A DNA stretch of 64,000 nt from Pseudobacteroides cellulosolvens ATCC 35603 = DSM 2933 (GCF_001262605.1 NZ_LGTC01000001.1:4226001-4290000), one strand, 5' to 3'. Counted from the stretch's first letter, positions 1 to 9,391 are shown. Translations and numbers: made by a program. The notes: a model not told the origin generated them from the letters alone.

Positions 1-1
1 A

Positions 2-106
2 GAGATTACTGCTAAAGCTGCAATGGAAGAACTTAATCTAAAGCCAACAACATTTTATAACATTGTTAAATCTCTACCTAGTGAAATAAAAATTGGCAAC
101 TTCTAA
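2..106 (+). CDS. C-terminal fragment of a serine site-specific recombinase (resolvase-like)
   Basis: The reading frame is open from the window edge and ends at TAA 104-106. The 34 visible residues (ITAKAAMEELNLKPTTFYNI) look like the helix-turn-helix at the C-terminus of resolvase/invertase-type serine recombinases, where the pattern 'ItaaeAA..lgvsrsTfYr..k' recognises the recombination site. The catalytic domain would lie upstream of the window and is not seen. The neighbouring IS and group II intron remnants fit a mobile or rearranged region. The family call rests on a short stretch and could be another HTH-ended protein. Confidence 0.55.
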   Translation, partial: EITAKAAMEELNLKPTTFYNIVKSLPSEIKIGNF

Positions 107-147
107 CACGGAATATGGAACAGATATAAATATGTGAGGTGCAAAAA

Positions 148-1170
148 ATGGAAAAACCATTAAGTGAATGGGTAGATTTAATTTTAAGATTTTATTCTGG
201 AATGTCAAGTTTGGAAGAAATCGATAAATGGGTTTATGAAAGTGGAGATACAGATGAGGTTTTGGGAATTGATGGCTATTTTGACTATGAAGATTATGAA
301 TTTAGCAAAAAGTATATTAGAAATCATAGAGACCAAATGAAACAAATGTTGTTAACTGCGTTAAAAAATATATGCTCAGTACATTATGAGAAACTGGACG
401 CAGAGACCAAAGTGATTTGTGATGTTATTTTAAGTAATGAATCTGAAAAAATGTACAAGTTGAAGCGAGTATGTATAGAAAATAAAAAAATTTCTAAATT
501 AGCAATGCAAATGCTCTCAGAAGGTAAATTAGAAAATGCATTAACCAATACAGAAGTAATAATAAAATTATTTCAGCGAGAAGGAATCCCTATTTTTGAA
601 AAAGTTATTAACTTTCAAGAAATATATGGTGGGATTTGGTATAAAATAGGCAAAGGTTATTACAAAGGGTATCATATGAATATTTTTTATTTTGACTCGC
701 AAATACTTAAATATCGCTTTAAGTATTGGTCAAAAGATAGTGGAAAGTATTTCTTTCAATGTATGGACTATCATTATGCAGGGGATATCGGCCCCTGCAT
801 TGATGAAGATGGAAAAATATATAATTTTTTTATGGGAACATATAAACTGAGAGCAGACAGTATTGAAGAGTTTTTGGAAGATGAGTCTATTAAGTATTAC
901 TTTGTTAATATGTATCCAAAATGGATAAATAGTAGTATTACCAATAAACAATTTAATGATTTACAAAAGAATGTTGATTTTATTAAGATTGAAAGTTCGC
1001 ACTATACTGATAAATATTTTGAGTGGTGGAAAGATGTTACTGAAAGTATATTTATTAGAATTGACTTATTGAGTAAATATGAATATATAGGTGATATCTA
1101 TTGTAGAGATAATAATATTATAAGATCCTGTTTAGGGATAAGTTTTAGCAATAATTATCTATACCCATGA
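148..1170 (+). CDS. Hypothetical protein, possibly a SUKH/SMI1-KNR4-like immunity protein
   Basis: This protein of about 340 aa has no signal peptide or membrane segment. I start it at ATG 148 rather than GTG 139 because GAGGTG at 136-141 is well placed for the ATG. The N-terminal half is helical and charged. The middle contains 'FQEIYGGIWYKIG' and, later, 'CIDEDGKIYNFF' followed by 'DSIEEFLEDES'. That order (Gly-rich strand, D-x-DGxIY, then SIEEFLE) resembles the SMI1/KNR4 (SUKH) fold common among toxin-immunity proteins, but I cannot confirm it. No toxin gene is visible next to it, so it would be an orphan. It sits 41 bp after a recombinase fragment, in a region of decayed mobile DNA. Confidence 0.45.
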   Translation: MEKPLSEWVDLILRFYSGMSSLEEIDKWVYESGDTDEVLGIDGYFDYEDYEFSKKYIRNHRDQMKQMLLTALKNICSVHYEKLDAETKVICDVILSNESEKMYKLKRVCIENKKISKLAMQMLSEGKLENALTNTEVIIKLFQREGIPIFEKVINFQEIYGGIWYKIGKGYYKGYHMNIFYFDSQILKYRFKYWSKDSGKYFFQCMDYHYAGDIGPCIDEDGKIYNFFMGTYKLRADSIEEFLEDESIKYYFVNMYPKWINSSITNKQFNDLQKNVDFIKIESSHYTDKYFEWWKDVTESIFIRIDLLSKYEYIGDIYCRDNNIIRSCLGISFSNNYLYP

Positions 1171-1351
1171 TATTCTAACATACTTATTATAAAAAGACAC
1201 GTGTCCTGGTTTGCTCTGATGGACAACTCCTGAGTTGCCTACAAGCCCCACAGACACTACTATTGCTACTATAAATTCTTTTCAATGGACATATTTGTAC
1301 TTAAATTAGTGGTATGTAATTTGTTAAAAACGTAGATTGAGGGAGGTTATT

Positions 1352-1514
1352 ATGAGGGATAGGATTGTTACAAGTAAGCACTATAGAAAAAACTGTATGG
1401 GAAAACTTATGACTTCCATTACGTACACTGACAGATGAAGAACGTAAACTAATCTGGGACAAACTAGCAAATATTTGGGATATAAAAGAGGCAGACTGGA
1501 TATCATATTCCTGA
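1352..1514 (+). pseudogene. Degenerate short coding remnant of unknown family
   Basis: A good ribosome site (GAGGGAGG, 1338-1345) precedes ATG 1352, but that frame closes after 28 codons. A shifted frame reads STIEKTVWENL, then an in-frame TGA (1410-1412), then 'LTDEERKLIWDKLANIWDIK' to TGA at 1512-1514. The amino-acid composition looks like real protein, broken by one shift and one stop. I do not recognise the family. It overlaps the inner edge of the IS256-like remnant on the other strand. Confidence 0.3.
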
Positions 1515-1661
1515 AGTAATGCTGTAATAATGCAATAATATTCTTTTTTGCCTTCACTCATTGAATTCTTTCTCTTTGCCATAAAAAAACAGCCTCCTAT
1601 GATATTTTGATTTTTGATTTATCATAAAAAGCTGTTTTACAAACTTTTTTCACAGTCTCTT
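1489..1661 (-). mobile_element. Remnant of an IS256-family insertion sequence (transposase N-terminus and one end)
   Basis: On the minus strand AGGAGG precedes ATG 1582, and the first 31 residues (MAKRKNSMSEGKKE... ALLQEYDIQSA) match the characteristic N-terminus of IS256/mutator-type transposases, which usually continues into a 'D.LKDLLGG' segment. That continuation is absent: after about 1489 the sequence no longer resembles a transposase. The stretch upstream of the start (AAGCTGTTTTACAAACTTTTTTCACAG, about 1628-1655) resembles an IS256-type terminal repeat. Most of the transposase, including the catalytic DDE residues, is lost, so the element is dead. Confidence 0.55.
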
Positions 1662-1793
1662 CATTAATGAATTCCTAATTTTGCCCAATCAATCGGCAGC
1701 CCTCATGCCCTTAGAAAATTCATTCCTATACTGCTAATTGTGATTACTTTGTACTTAATTTTGGGAAAATACCTCAAATAATTATCATATAAA

Positions 1794-2567
1794 TTATAAC
1801 TTCTGATTAAAATATACTGCAACTCGAAGTATATCTATCATATTAATAAACCCATCACAGTTTAAATCGAACATTGTCTCATATCTTCCGTCACCATAAG
1901 TACTGTTAAAATATCTGGCAATTAAAATTATGTCAGCAATATTTATTACCCCGTCTGAGTTTATATCGCATTTAACAATTTCAACTGGTGTATTTATTGG
2001 AGTATTAGACGGTGTATATGTAGGTATATAAGTGCTTGTAGATGTTGGTGTTTGGGTGCTAGTTGGAGTTGGGTTTCCTGTAGGGGAAGTTGTTTGACTT
2101 AAACCCATTATCTGGCTAAAAGGAATTATATAACTTTCTGAATCAAAATTCATTAATGTTTCATCTTCCTTCAAAATTGCAGTGCTAGTATTTCCAGCAG
2201 TAATGGCTTTTATACCACTCAGCCCTTCAGGCACTTTGCATTGATCTTTAGTATTATCACCCCATGCAATAACCGTGCCATCTTCCTTCAATGCTACAGT
2301 GTGTGACCCTCCAGCTGCAATAGCTTTTACACCTGACAACCCTTCTGGCACATTACATTGTCCTGATCTATTATCACCCCAAGCAACAACCGTGCCATCT
2401 TCTTTCAATGCTATAGTGTGCCAATCTCCAGCAGCAATGGCTTTTACACCTGACAACCCTTCTGGCACTATACTTTGCCTAAGATCATTAGCACCCCAAG
2501 CAATAACTGTACCATCCCCCTTCAGCCCTATAGTGTGCTGCCTTTGGAAGAGATGGAAGAAGGTCAA
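1794..2567 (-). pseudogene. 5'-truncated secreted dockerin protein with RCC1-like repeats
   Basis: The frame contains three clear RCC1-type beta-propeller units of about 40 aa ('VKAIAAGDWHTIALKEDG', 'TVVAWGDNRSGQC') and a degenerate fourth. A Thr/Pro linker (NPTPTSTQTPTSTS...) follows, then a C-terminal dockerin with two calcium loops (DINSDGVINIADI and DLNCDGFINMIDI). A full RCC1 propeller needs about seven blades, and secretion needs a signal peptide; both are missing. Homology begins at QHTIGLKGDG (about 2538), exactly where the group II intron sequence on the other strand begins, so the apparent start codon lies in foreign DNA. No ribosome site is seen. This is probably a rearranged remnant of a cellulosomal protein. 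Confidence 0.75.
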
Positions 2568-2746
2568 AACAAGGTTTAATAATCTGATTAGGCATGGAAT
2601 TTATAAATCAAAAGCATGGGAATATGCAAACACAAGAAAAGGCTACTGGAGGGGGTAGCCAAATCCTTTCAAAAGCACTAACCAATGAGAAACTCAAGAA
2701 ACAAGGTTTTCCTACAACAACTGAAAGGTATCTTAAAATACATTAA
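2541..2746 (+). pseudogene. C-terminal remnant of a group II intron reverse transcriptase/maturase
   Basis: The plus strand reads LWKRWKKVKTRF...WEYANTRKGYWRG to TAG at 2656-2658. A +1/-1 shift next to the run GGGGG (2651-2655) then gives 'SQILSKALTNEKLKKQGF' and a stop at 2744-2746. 'GYWR' followed by 'sp.l..alTN..L...G' is the hallmark of the maturase/endonuclease end of LtrA-type proteins. The reverse transcriptase domain is entirely missing. The piece abuts the truncated RCC1-dockerin gene. Confidence 0.75.
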
Positions 2747-2814
2747 TTCTTATTGAACCTCCGTATACCGAATGGTACGTACGGTGGTGTGCGAGTCCTA
2801 CTCGATTAGCTTAG
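2541..2814 (+). mobile_element. Group II intron 3' end with domains V and VI
   Basis: Immediately after the maturase remnant, 2755-2795 folds as a group II domain V. CCGTA pairs with TACGG and TACC with GGTA around a GAAT tetraloop, with a two-base CG bulge. It is flanked by GAACCT and GGTGTGCGAG, as in many bacterial introns. A small GAG...CTC hairpin at about 2793-2804 could be domain VI. The 5' part of the intron (domains I-IV and most of the ORF) is missing, so it cannot splice. Confidence 0.75.
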
Positions 2815-3558
2815 CTACGCACTCTGATCTGATAAATTAAAGTGAACAACCGTGCAGACTGAAAATAGAACAATGTAAATGCACATAAATATTATGGGAT
2901 GTATGATATTCATGGTACTGTTTTTTGAAATTGCTACAAACGATATGTCCGCAGGTATAGCCCAGGGTGACAAATAGGATTTGTCCCAGTTAAGGGCTAA
3001 TACATTAGCAATGGTTCCTATAACCGTTAAAACCATTGCAGGGATGAAGTTTTTGAAAAGCAAGGTGACAAGTGTCATCAAAGGAACCAGTGAAACAGTT
3101 GACAAACCAGCAAGGACAAGGCGTAGGCTATATTCACATGCTTTGGCAAATGACATGTCAAAGCCCAGAATAAAGCCAGATAATATATTCAATGCTGCTA
3201 CTACTACATACTGAAGTATAACAAACAATGATACATATATAATTTTTGAGATTATTATACTCGTCCTACTAAAAGGGGAGTTCAACATATTTTTCAATGT
3301 TTTCACCTGAAACTCATAGAAAATTGAAAACACAGAGATAAATGAGGTAATAATAGGTCCTACTAGAAAAATAAAAAATACTGAAAGCTGCTGGTTAAAA
3401 CCGTCCCAATTGTAAGCCCCGCTTTTTATCCAGTCATTTTTCTTGATTGCAAATGTCAATACGAGGATAATAAGGGGAAACAGCATTCCAAGGAATGAGA
3501 GGGAATTTATGTAGGTACTTCTAAATTTTCTAAATTCACATTTTAATAATCCAAACAT
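2815..3558 (-). CDS. ABC-2 type permease of a bacitracin/lantibiotic-type exporter
   Basis: This 247-aa polytopic protein has about six hydrophobic segments (one at residues 18-38, then FLVGPIITSFISVFSIF, VILQYVVVAALNIL, LAGLSTVSLVPLMTLVTLLF and two near the end). It resembles BcrB-like permeases of self-resistance ABC transporters. The start at 3558 has a good AAGGAG site. It lies 34 bp downstream of the ATPase gene on the same strand, so the two form a transporter. The likely role is export or extrusion of a membrane-active peptide or lipid, but the substrate is unknown. The gene ends right at the intron remnant. Confidence 0.8.
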   Translation of the reverse strand: MFGLLKCEFRKFRSTYINSLSFLGMLFPLIILVLTFAIKKNDWIKSGAYNWDGFNQQLSVFFIFLVGPIITSFISVFSIFYEFQVKTLKNMLNSPFSRTSIIISKIIYVSLFVILQYVVVAALNILSGFILGFDMSFAKACEYSLRLVLAGLSTVSLVPLMTLVTLLFKNFIPAMVLTVIGTIANVLALNWDKSYLSPWAIPADISFVAISKNSTMNIIHPIIFMCIYIVLFSVCTVVHFNLSDQSA

Positions 3559-3592
3559 TTCGGCACTCCTTTTTAATTATTCCTTAATTGGT

Positions 3593-4498
3593 TTATGAAT
3601 TAACTTCGTCTGTAATTGCGAGGAACCTTTCTTCAAGGCTTTTGGCTACTGATGCAAGATTGAAAACATTTATATCCTTATGAACAAGATTGTAATTTAT
3701 ACTACTGTTCATATGCTTTTTACAAAACGCTTTTATGGTCTTTTCCTCTGAGGCAAACTTTATATTCATATCTTTTAGTACTAATTCAGCCTTTTCAGGC
3801 TTATCAACCTCTAAAAGCAAATAACTCTGATCTTCTGCTTCTATATTGCTTATATCAGTTTCTTCTACAAGCCTGCCTTTGTCGATGATGCCCACATAGT
3901 CCGCTATTTGCTGGACTTCACTTAAGAGGTGACTCGACACCATAATAGTAATACCTTTATCTCGAGATAAACCTTTTAGAAAGCTCCTCATATCCTTGAT
4001 GCCAGAGGGATCAAGCCCGTTTGTAGGCTCATCGAGAATGAGAATTTTAGGGGAATGAACAAGTGCGTTTGCAATACCTAAGCGCTGCTTCATACCCAAT
4101 GAAAAGTCTTTAACCTTCTTCTTCCCAGTATCTTTAAGGTTTACTATTTCAAGTACTTCGCCAATCCTGCTTTTTGGAGTTTTGTATAGCGTTGCTGTTA
4201 TTTCGAGATTTGATCTGGCTGGAAGATTCTCATAAAAACCTGGAGATTCAACAATTGAACCAATATTGGCAGCGGCCCACTGCCGATTTCTTCTGATATC
4301 CTTTCCGAATACTAATATTTCTCCACTGTTAGGCTTAATAAGCCTTGTAATCATCCGTATGGTTGTAGTCTTACCTGCTCCGTTCTTACCCAAAAAACCA
4401 TATATTTTACCCTCAGGTACATTTATACTTAAGTTATCAACGGCATTAATACCTTTATAAGCTTTTGTGAGGTTTCTAACCTCAATTGCGTTGCTCAT
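3593..4498 (-). CDS. ABC transporter ATP-binding protein, BcrA-like
   Basis: This is a 301-aa ATPase with Walker A GKNGAGKTT (residues 37-45), signature FSLGMKQRLG (about 134), Walker B ILILDEPTNGLDP (about 156) and switch His in VSSHLL. A C-terminal domain of about 80 aa follows, typical of the BcrA/bacitracin-resistance group. I start it at 4498 (MSNAIEV), because AAGGGG is correctly spaced there; an upstream in-frame codon at 4516 lies before that site. It energises the adjacent permease. Its operon is preceded by a 350-bp leader that includes a short translated-looking ORF. Confidence 0.88.
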   Translation of the reverse strand: MSNAIEVRNLTKAYKGINAVDNLSINVPEGKIYGFLGKNGAGKTTTIRMITRLIKPNSGEILVFGKDIRRNRQWAAANIGSIVESPGFYENLPARSNLEITATLYKTPKSRIGEVLEIVNLKDTGKKKVKDFSLGMKQRLGIANALVHSPKILILDEPTNGLDPSGIKDMRSFLKGLSRDKGITIMVSSHLLSEVQQIADYVGIIDKGRLVEETDISNIEAEDQSYLLLEVDKPEKAELVLKDMNIKFASEEKTIKAFCKKHMNSSINYNLVHKDINVFNLASVAKSLEERFLAITDEVNS

Positions 4499-4737
4499 TA
4501 TGTCAGCCCCTTTCAACTATATTACACGCAACTAGTTCAGTTTGTGACAAAATACACTTGAATTTTTATCCTAGCTGCGTGGAAATTATTCATTTGATGA
4601 GGCACTATTCCTGTCCTGGAAGGGTGACGGAGCTCTCCTTAGATTCTTCATAAGCATTGGAAGCATAGGATATAAACTATAAATATAATTTGCCCAGAAA
4701 AAATTGATACGGCTTAACTGACTAGTATTTATATGGT

Positions 4738-4848
4738 CTAATGATTTACATGTTTGAACATAGTACCAAATAGTTTAGAAAATATCCCTATATAGGCCAT
4801 ATATTAAATTATGCGAAACACGAATTTTGCTTGATTTTTTAACTTCAT
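4738..4848 (-). other. Short leader ORF or decayed gene with an in-frame stop, upstream of the ABC exporter
   Basis: A strong ribosome site (AAAGGAGG, about 4857-4864) precedes ATG 4848. It reads MKLKNQAKFVFRII, then TAA (4804-4806), then continues in the same frame as YMAYIGIFSKLFGTMFKHVNH to TAG. Either the 14-residue peptide is a regulatory leader for the exporter genes 240 bp downstream, or this is a small gene broken by one nonsense mutation. I recognise no family. Confidence 0.3.
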
Positions 4849-5141
4849 TGATTGATTCCTCCTTTAAATATTATCAGTATGCAAACCAAAATGTACATAT
4901 TGTGAGTATTTTATTTTGCAAACAGGTGTGCCATCAATTATGTTTTACATTATTTTTTGAGAAATTGGCACTCATTCTTAAGAAGATTAATTCTTAATAC
5001 ATTATCTATACTGTAGGTAGACGTACTTTTTAAAAATGAATATATAGTTTGGAGCTAAGATTATTAAGGAAATTCATGATTTACAGAAAAAGTTTTGAAG
5101 ACATTTAATTTTTAATTTGAAGCCTTTGTATATTTTTGATT
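4849..5141. other. Non-coding AT-rich stretch upstream of the ABC exporter
   Basis: No credible gene was found here on either strand. It should hold the promoter for the minus-strand exporter genes. A possible minus-strand -10 (GATAATATT) lies next to the ribosome site of the short ORF at 4848. No clear -35 box or riboswitch fold was recognised. Confidence 0.4.
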
Positions 5142-5170
5142 AAACAAAAGTACAGCTTGAAAAGCTGTAC
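5142..5170 (-). terminator. Intrinsic terminator of the small lipoprotein gene
   Basis: A perfect 9-bp stem (GTACAGCTT / AAGCTGTAC, 5150-5158 and 5162-5170) with a 3-nt loop is followed on the minus strand by TTTTGTTTA. It lies 80 bp downstream of the lipoprotein stop codon. Confidence 0.75.
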
Positions 5171-5250
5171 CATATAATGCATATTTTTTACATAAAAGCA
5201 CATTTGTTCTTTGTTTTTACACTTGTCTCGTTCAGAGACAATTCTCTCAC

Positions 5251-5640
5251 TCAAAGTGTTTCCCACCTTAAATCATAGCTACCTTCTGCATCTTTACCTA
5301 TAACAATTATTTTATAAGTTCCACTTTGGTCAATTTTAATATCTTTCATTCCATTCTGAGTCTTATCAAAAGCAATAATTTCAGTGCCTTTTGGGTCTAC
5401 AAACTTTACATTTAAACTTCCACTTATAACCTTAATATCATAAGTAACCGTCAAAGTTTGATCTTGTATTAACTCAATTTCTTTTGTGAATTCTTTTGAT
5501 AGTTTTTTAAAAGAGCTCGACATATGCTTATTTGCAGAATTTTGATTACTTCTAATACTAATTCCACATGCTGCAAATAATGAAAAACTGATCATAAGAA
5601 TCACAACAGTGGATATTATCTTTACAAAACGAATATTCAT
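5251..5640 (-). CDS. Small secreted lipoprotein of unknown function
   Basis: This is a 129-aa protein. I start it at ATG 5640 because GGAGGG lies 5-6 bases upstream; the longer frame to 5691 lacks a ribosome site. It has an N-terminal hydrophobic segment (FVKIISTVVILMISFSLF) ending in FAAC, a plausible lipobox with Cys as the lipidated residue. The remaining 105 residues form a beta-rich domain ending in 'GTYKIIVIGKDAEGSYDLRW', which recalls the bacterial pre-peptidase C-terminal fold. I do not recognise a family. It is monocistronic with its own terminator. Confidence 0.7.
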   Translation of the reverse strand: MNIRFVKIISTVVILMISFSLFAACGISIRSNQNSANKHMSSSFKKLSKEFTKEIELIQDQTLTVTYDIKVISGSLNVKFVDPKGTEIIAFDKTQNGMKDIKIDQSGTYKIIVIGKDAEGSYDLRWETL

Positions 5641-5912
5641 TACACCCTCCTTGCCCATTGCTAAATAATACCAACTGCCATCAGGCAACATGTTATTTAT
5701 TATTCTATTTATCTAGACATGTAGTAATTTCCATATTTTATTATATCATATGAAAAGCCATGCTTTCAATGATCTAAATAATAGTTAATTTTAAATCAAC
5801 GAAGTTACACTTTACGTTTAACTAAAAAGACTTTAAAATAGCATTTTACTCATTGTATGTTCTGGTTAAGTTTGGTATATTAAACTTATTAAGACTATCA
5901 GGAGAATCTATC

Positions 5913-6173
5913 ATGAACAATGTTATAGAAAAATGCAAACGAGAATTTTTAGAAGAATATGAATTAGATTTTAAAAAAGAATACTTTAGTGATAAGGAAA
6001 ATGAAGAGCTGAATGCCATTAACTATTCTAAAGAGGATATTGATCAATTTATTCTGTTAAAAATGCTTCAATATACCAAAAGTACAAATTCAAGTATAAA
6101 AACTATTAGAAATATAGTCATTTTTTGGTTTGTTTTAATCTTATTAGCTCTTATATGGGTCTTATATAGGTAA
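5913..6173 (+). CDS. Small tail-anchored membrane protein of unknown function
   Basis: This is an 86-aa protein. ATG 5913 is preceded by AGGAG; the longer frame from 5853 has no site. About 65 charged, helical residues (many Glu/Lys) precede a single C-terminal membrane helix (IVIFWFVLILLALIWVLY), so the bulk is cytoplasmic. The gene stands alone between minus-strand genes. I recognise no family. Confidence 0.6.
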   Translation: MNNVIEKCKREFLEEYELDFKKEYFSDKENEELNAINYSKEDIDQFILLKMLQYTKSTNSSIKTIRNIVIFWFVLILLALIWVLYR

Positions 6174-6266
6174 TTAATAAACTTAATATCAATTGATAAG
6201 CCATTAAATTTTATCAACTAGAATAACCTGTATTACAGCTTGGTATCTATAACATTATCCTCAATA

Positions 6267-6299
6267 GAAAAACCCCTGCAACCTGGCCAGCTGCAAGGG
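6267..6299 (-). terminator. Intrinsic terminator of the repeat-containing surface protein gene
   Basis: The minus strand reads CCCTTGCA, an 11-nt GC-rich inner segment, TGCAGGGG, then TTTTTC. The 8-bp stem contains one G-U pair. It lies 55 bp after the stop of the surface protein frame. Confidence 0.75.
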
Positions 6300-6353
6300 C
6301 AAAATTCCATATTTTATTTGAGAACTATGTATTTTAAATGATTAAAACATCAC

Positions 6354-9253
6354 TTAGTAGATGGTCCAGCCCCTTGAACGTAATGTTGATTTATTCTCGT
6401 CACTTGCTGAAGTTCCGCTGTTATTTCCCCAGATTATGCCATTGTTCACTCCAGTTGAAACTGCATTTGCAAAAACCCTATCCATCTCAGTTCTGCTCAA
6501 TTGTGTGTTCATCAAATGATATTCATTAACTTTCGTAGCACATACGTCACCAATTGACGTCAATGAACTTTCCAAGTATGCATATATAATATCCAATTCC
6601 GGACAATTCTGCAATCCGTTTATTGAGACTAAATGACCATATCCAGCACTACCCGAGCCGAATCTTGCTAATGCAGCTCCATTGGATATAGTAAGGTAAT
6701 TCTGGTGAGCTCCTTCTCCCAACCCGCCCTTGGTAACTGATGTACCAGACACAGCTTCTGTAATAGTTCCATCCGCCCAATGCCATACTGCTGTTGCCGG
6801 CACCACAAAATCACAACGCATGGTTGTTGAATCACCTATTGTAGTGAAATCAATTCTAACCTCGCCTGTTTCTATAGGAAAAGTCGGTAACATGGTCCAA
6901 CCTGTAGCAACTACAGTCCACCCTTTTCTTGAAAGGCTTAAAGCCGATTGATATCCTGCTTGTGAAGGCTGTTGATTTCCACCATCGCTGATATCTACAT
7001 ATAATTCTGTCCAGCTAGGAATGCTATCCCTGTCCCTTCCAAGGCTATCGAGTGCAGCAAGTATTTCATCTGCCTCGCTTGTACTTAGTTGATTGTTTCG
7101 AAGGTTCAGGTTAGTAATTTGTGTACATCCTGTCAAGTTAACATTAGAAATAAGGTTGTTAGAAAAATCTACAGTTGCCAGACCGTTGGAGCGTTGAAGG
7201 GCCCCTGCAAGTTCAGGTTAGTATAGCGATTGCCGCCGGCATAGAATGAAATGTTTCTGTCTCTGCTGGTTGAAGGAATTCTAATACTGCCGGCCTGGTT
7301 ATCGTTCCATATTAAGAGCTCGGCGATATCAGGGAAGCCACTCATATCCTGGAACAAGTGCTGATACGCAATTTGCGGATTATCTCTGATGCATATATGC
7401 CATATACTTTCTCCAACAGAACCGAATTCAATTGAAGGATATTGATTTACGGCTCCACGCAGATCTCCAAGTTTCGGGCTCTGGGACACATCAAGGTTCA
7501 ATAGGTCGCAATCCTCAAAGCATGCACGCTTCAATTCAGGTGTATTAGTCAAATTCACCGACTGCAAACTTCGTGAAAGAAAACACTCAATAGTATCAAG
7601 CTGGGTGAAATTGCTAAAATCCAAAGAAGTAAGCTGATTATAGGAGGAACACCACTGTCGTAGGTACGGTGCTACCAGGTTTACGTTATAAACAGCGGAC
7701 ACATGCTGATCAGGTACAAATTCAATTGATGATGACCCCGAATCCCCGGCGTCATAACCTATATTAATACGTGTCACAGCACTCCATGGTGTAACCACAA
7801 GAGCAGCAGTCCTTGTTCCGGCTGAGCCATAGTCCTTTACAGGTGTATTTGATGAACTGGTTGTCCCGTCTGCAAAAGTCCATGTGATTTGTGCATCTCC
7901 TGTAACCTGTATAACTGGTGCAAAAACGCTTCCTTCGGTGATAAAGGTAATTGCTCCTTCAGTTATGCCAGTAGCTGGAGTCGGTAGCGGAGTTTGTAGC
8001 GGAGTTGGTTGAGGTGTCCATGCAGGAATATACAAAGTCCATCCCCTTTCCTGCAAAGCTAACTTATCCGCATCACTAACAGAGGTTCCGGAAATGCTGG
8101 CCCACAATATACCACCCCTTACTCCTGATGCAACTGCATCGGCAAAAACGTCATCCAGTTCAGCTGAGTTCAGGCTAGTGTTGGCAAGGTGATACTCTCT
8201 GATTATCGCAGTACTTGTATCACCGATTGAAGTTAAGTAGTTTTCCAGATATGCATACAGTATTGCCATATTTGAGCATTTCTGCAAGCCGTTTATTGAT
8301 ACAAGATGGCCCTCTCCCGCATTACCGGCACCAAATCTTGTTAATGCCAAGCCATTGGATATAGTCAGGTAATTCTGATGAGTTCCAGCTCCCAGCCCAT
8401 TCTTTGTAGCCGGTTGACCGGAAATAGCTGCTGTAGTTGTTCCATCCGCCCAATGCCATAATGCTGTTGATGTGTTGGCAAAATCACAACGCATATTGGT
8501 TGAATCGCCTATTGTAGCAAAGTCGATTCTTACCTCACCCGTGGATGTAGGTAAAGTAGGTATAGGCCTAGGCGTCTGGGGTATCCATGCAGGAATATAC
8601 AAAGTCCATCCCCTTTCCTGCAGGGCTAACTTATCAGCATCGCTTGAAGGGGTTCCCGATTTGCTAGCCCATAATATACCTCCACGTACTCCTGATGCAA
8701 CTGCATCGGCAAAGATTCCGTCCAACTCAGCTGCACTAATGCTGGTGCCCGCAAGGTGATATTCTCTGATTATCGTAGAGCTTGTATTACCAATTGCAGT
8801 TAAAGAATTTTCCTGATATGCATACAGTATTTTCATATTAGGGCAGTTTTGCAAACCGCTTATCAATACAAGATGACCCCGTCCCGCATTACCGGCTCCA
8901 AATCTGGTTAATGCCGAGCCATTTGATACCGTTAGATAATTCAGGTGTGCTCCATCTCCCAATCCACTCTTGGTAATTGGTTCACCGGAAACTGCCGCTG
9001 TAGTTGTTCCATCTGCCCAATGCCATACTGCCGTTGCTGCCCTAGCAAAATCGCAACGCATATTGGTTGAATCGCCAGCTGTTATAAAGTCAATTCTTAC
9101 CTGTCTTGTTGGTGAAGTAACATCATATTCCGTCAGCGAGTTCTTTTCATCTGCTAGTGCATACTGGGTAAAAACTCCAAACATTATGGTAAATAACACC
9201 ACAAGAATGCAAAGCATTTTGTTTGAGAATTCCCCAAATCTTTTTGTTTTCAT
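6354..9253 (-). pseudogene. Large secreted surface protein with PKD-like and leucine-rich repeats, interrupted by one frameshift
   Basis: Two minus-strand frames (7169-9253, 694 aa; and 6354 to about 7200) are one gene of about 965 codons. The upstream frame runs off at 'NRYTNLNLQG' into a stop, while the other frame continues 'LQRSNGLATVDFSNNLISNV', restoring the leucine-rich repeat. The break lies in CAGGGGCCC (7199-7205), and one extra G repairs it. Order of domains: signal peptide (1-35); repeat 1 and repeat 2, each about 185 aa, with 'WHWADGTTTAA' and ending 'ERGWTLYIPAW'; Pro/Thr linkers; a PKD-like domain with 'ITWTFADGT'; leucine-rich repeats; and a third copy of the long repeat at the C-terminus. 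There is no dockerin or LPXTG motif. The start at 9253 has GAGGAGG. It is probably a cell-surface binding protein. The shift may be a real mutation or a sequence error. Confidence 0.7.
8020..9102 (-). repeat. Two adjacent ~185-codon repeats in the surface protein (third copy at 6354-6865)
   Basis: The units at about 8587-9102, 8020-8545 and 6354-6865 share 'VRIDF..aGDSTnMRCDF', 'WHWADGT', 'GHLV.I.GLQ.C', 'IREYHLA.T' and 'LqeRGWTlYIP'. The first part of each unit looks like a PKD fold. The second resembles one leucine-rich repeat turn ('L..IYAYLENSLTSIG'). Confidence 0.75.
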
Positions 9254-9391
9254 TAGTTTCCCTCCTCGTATAATAAGTTTTGTAAGATATTATTTAGAAA
9301 ACATTTCATCATTCCTAAATAATATAAATATTGTTCGGAGGTTTTTTAAATTTAAGGAGGGAATTGGAAAATTTTTTATATAAATACTTTG

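Noticed and set aside
1301..1582. A complete 93-aa minus-strand protein.
   Set aside because: Only its first ~31 residues resemble a known family (IS256 transposase); the rest is chance reading through other decayed DNA.
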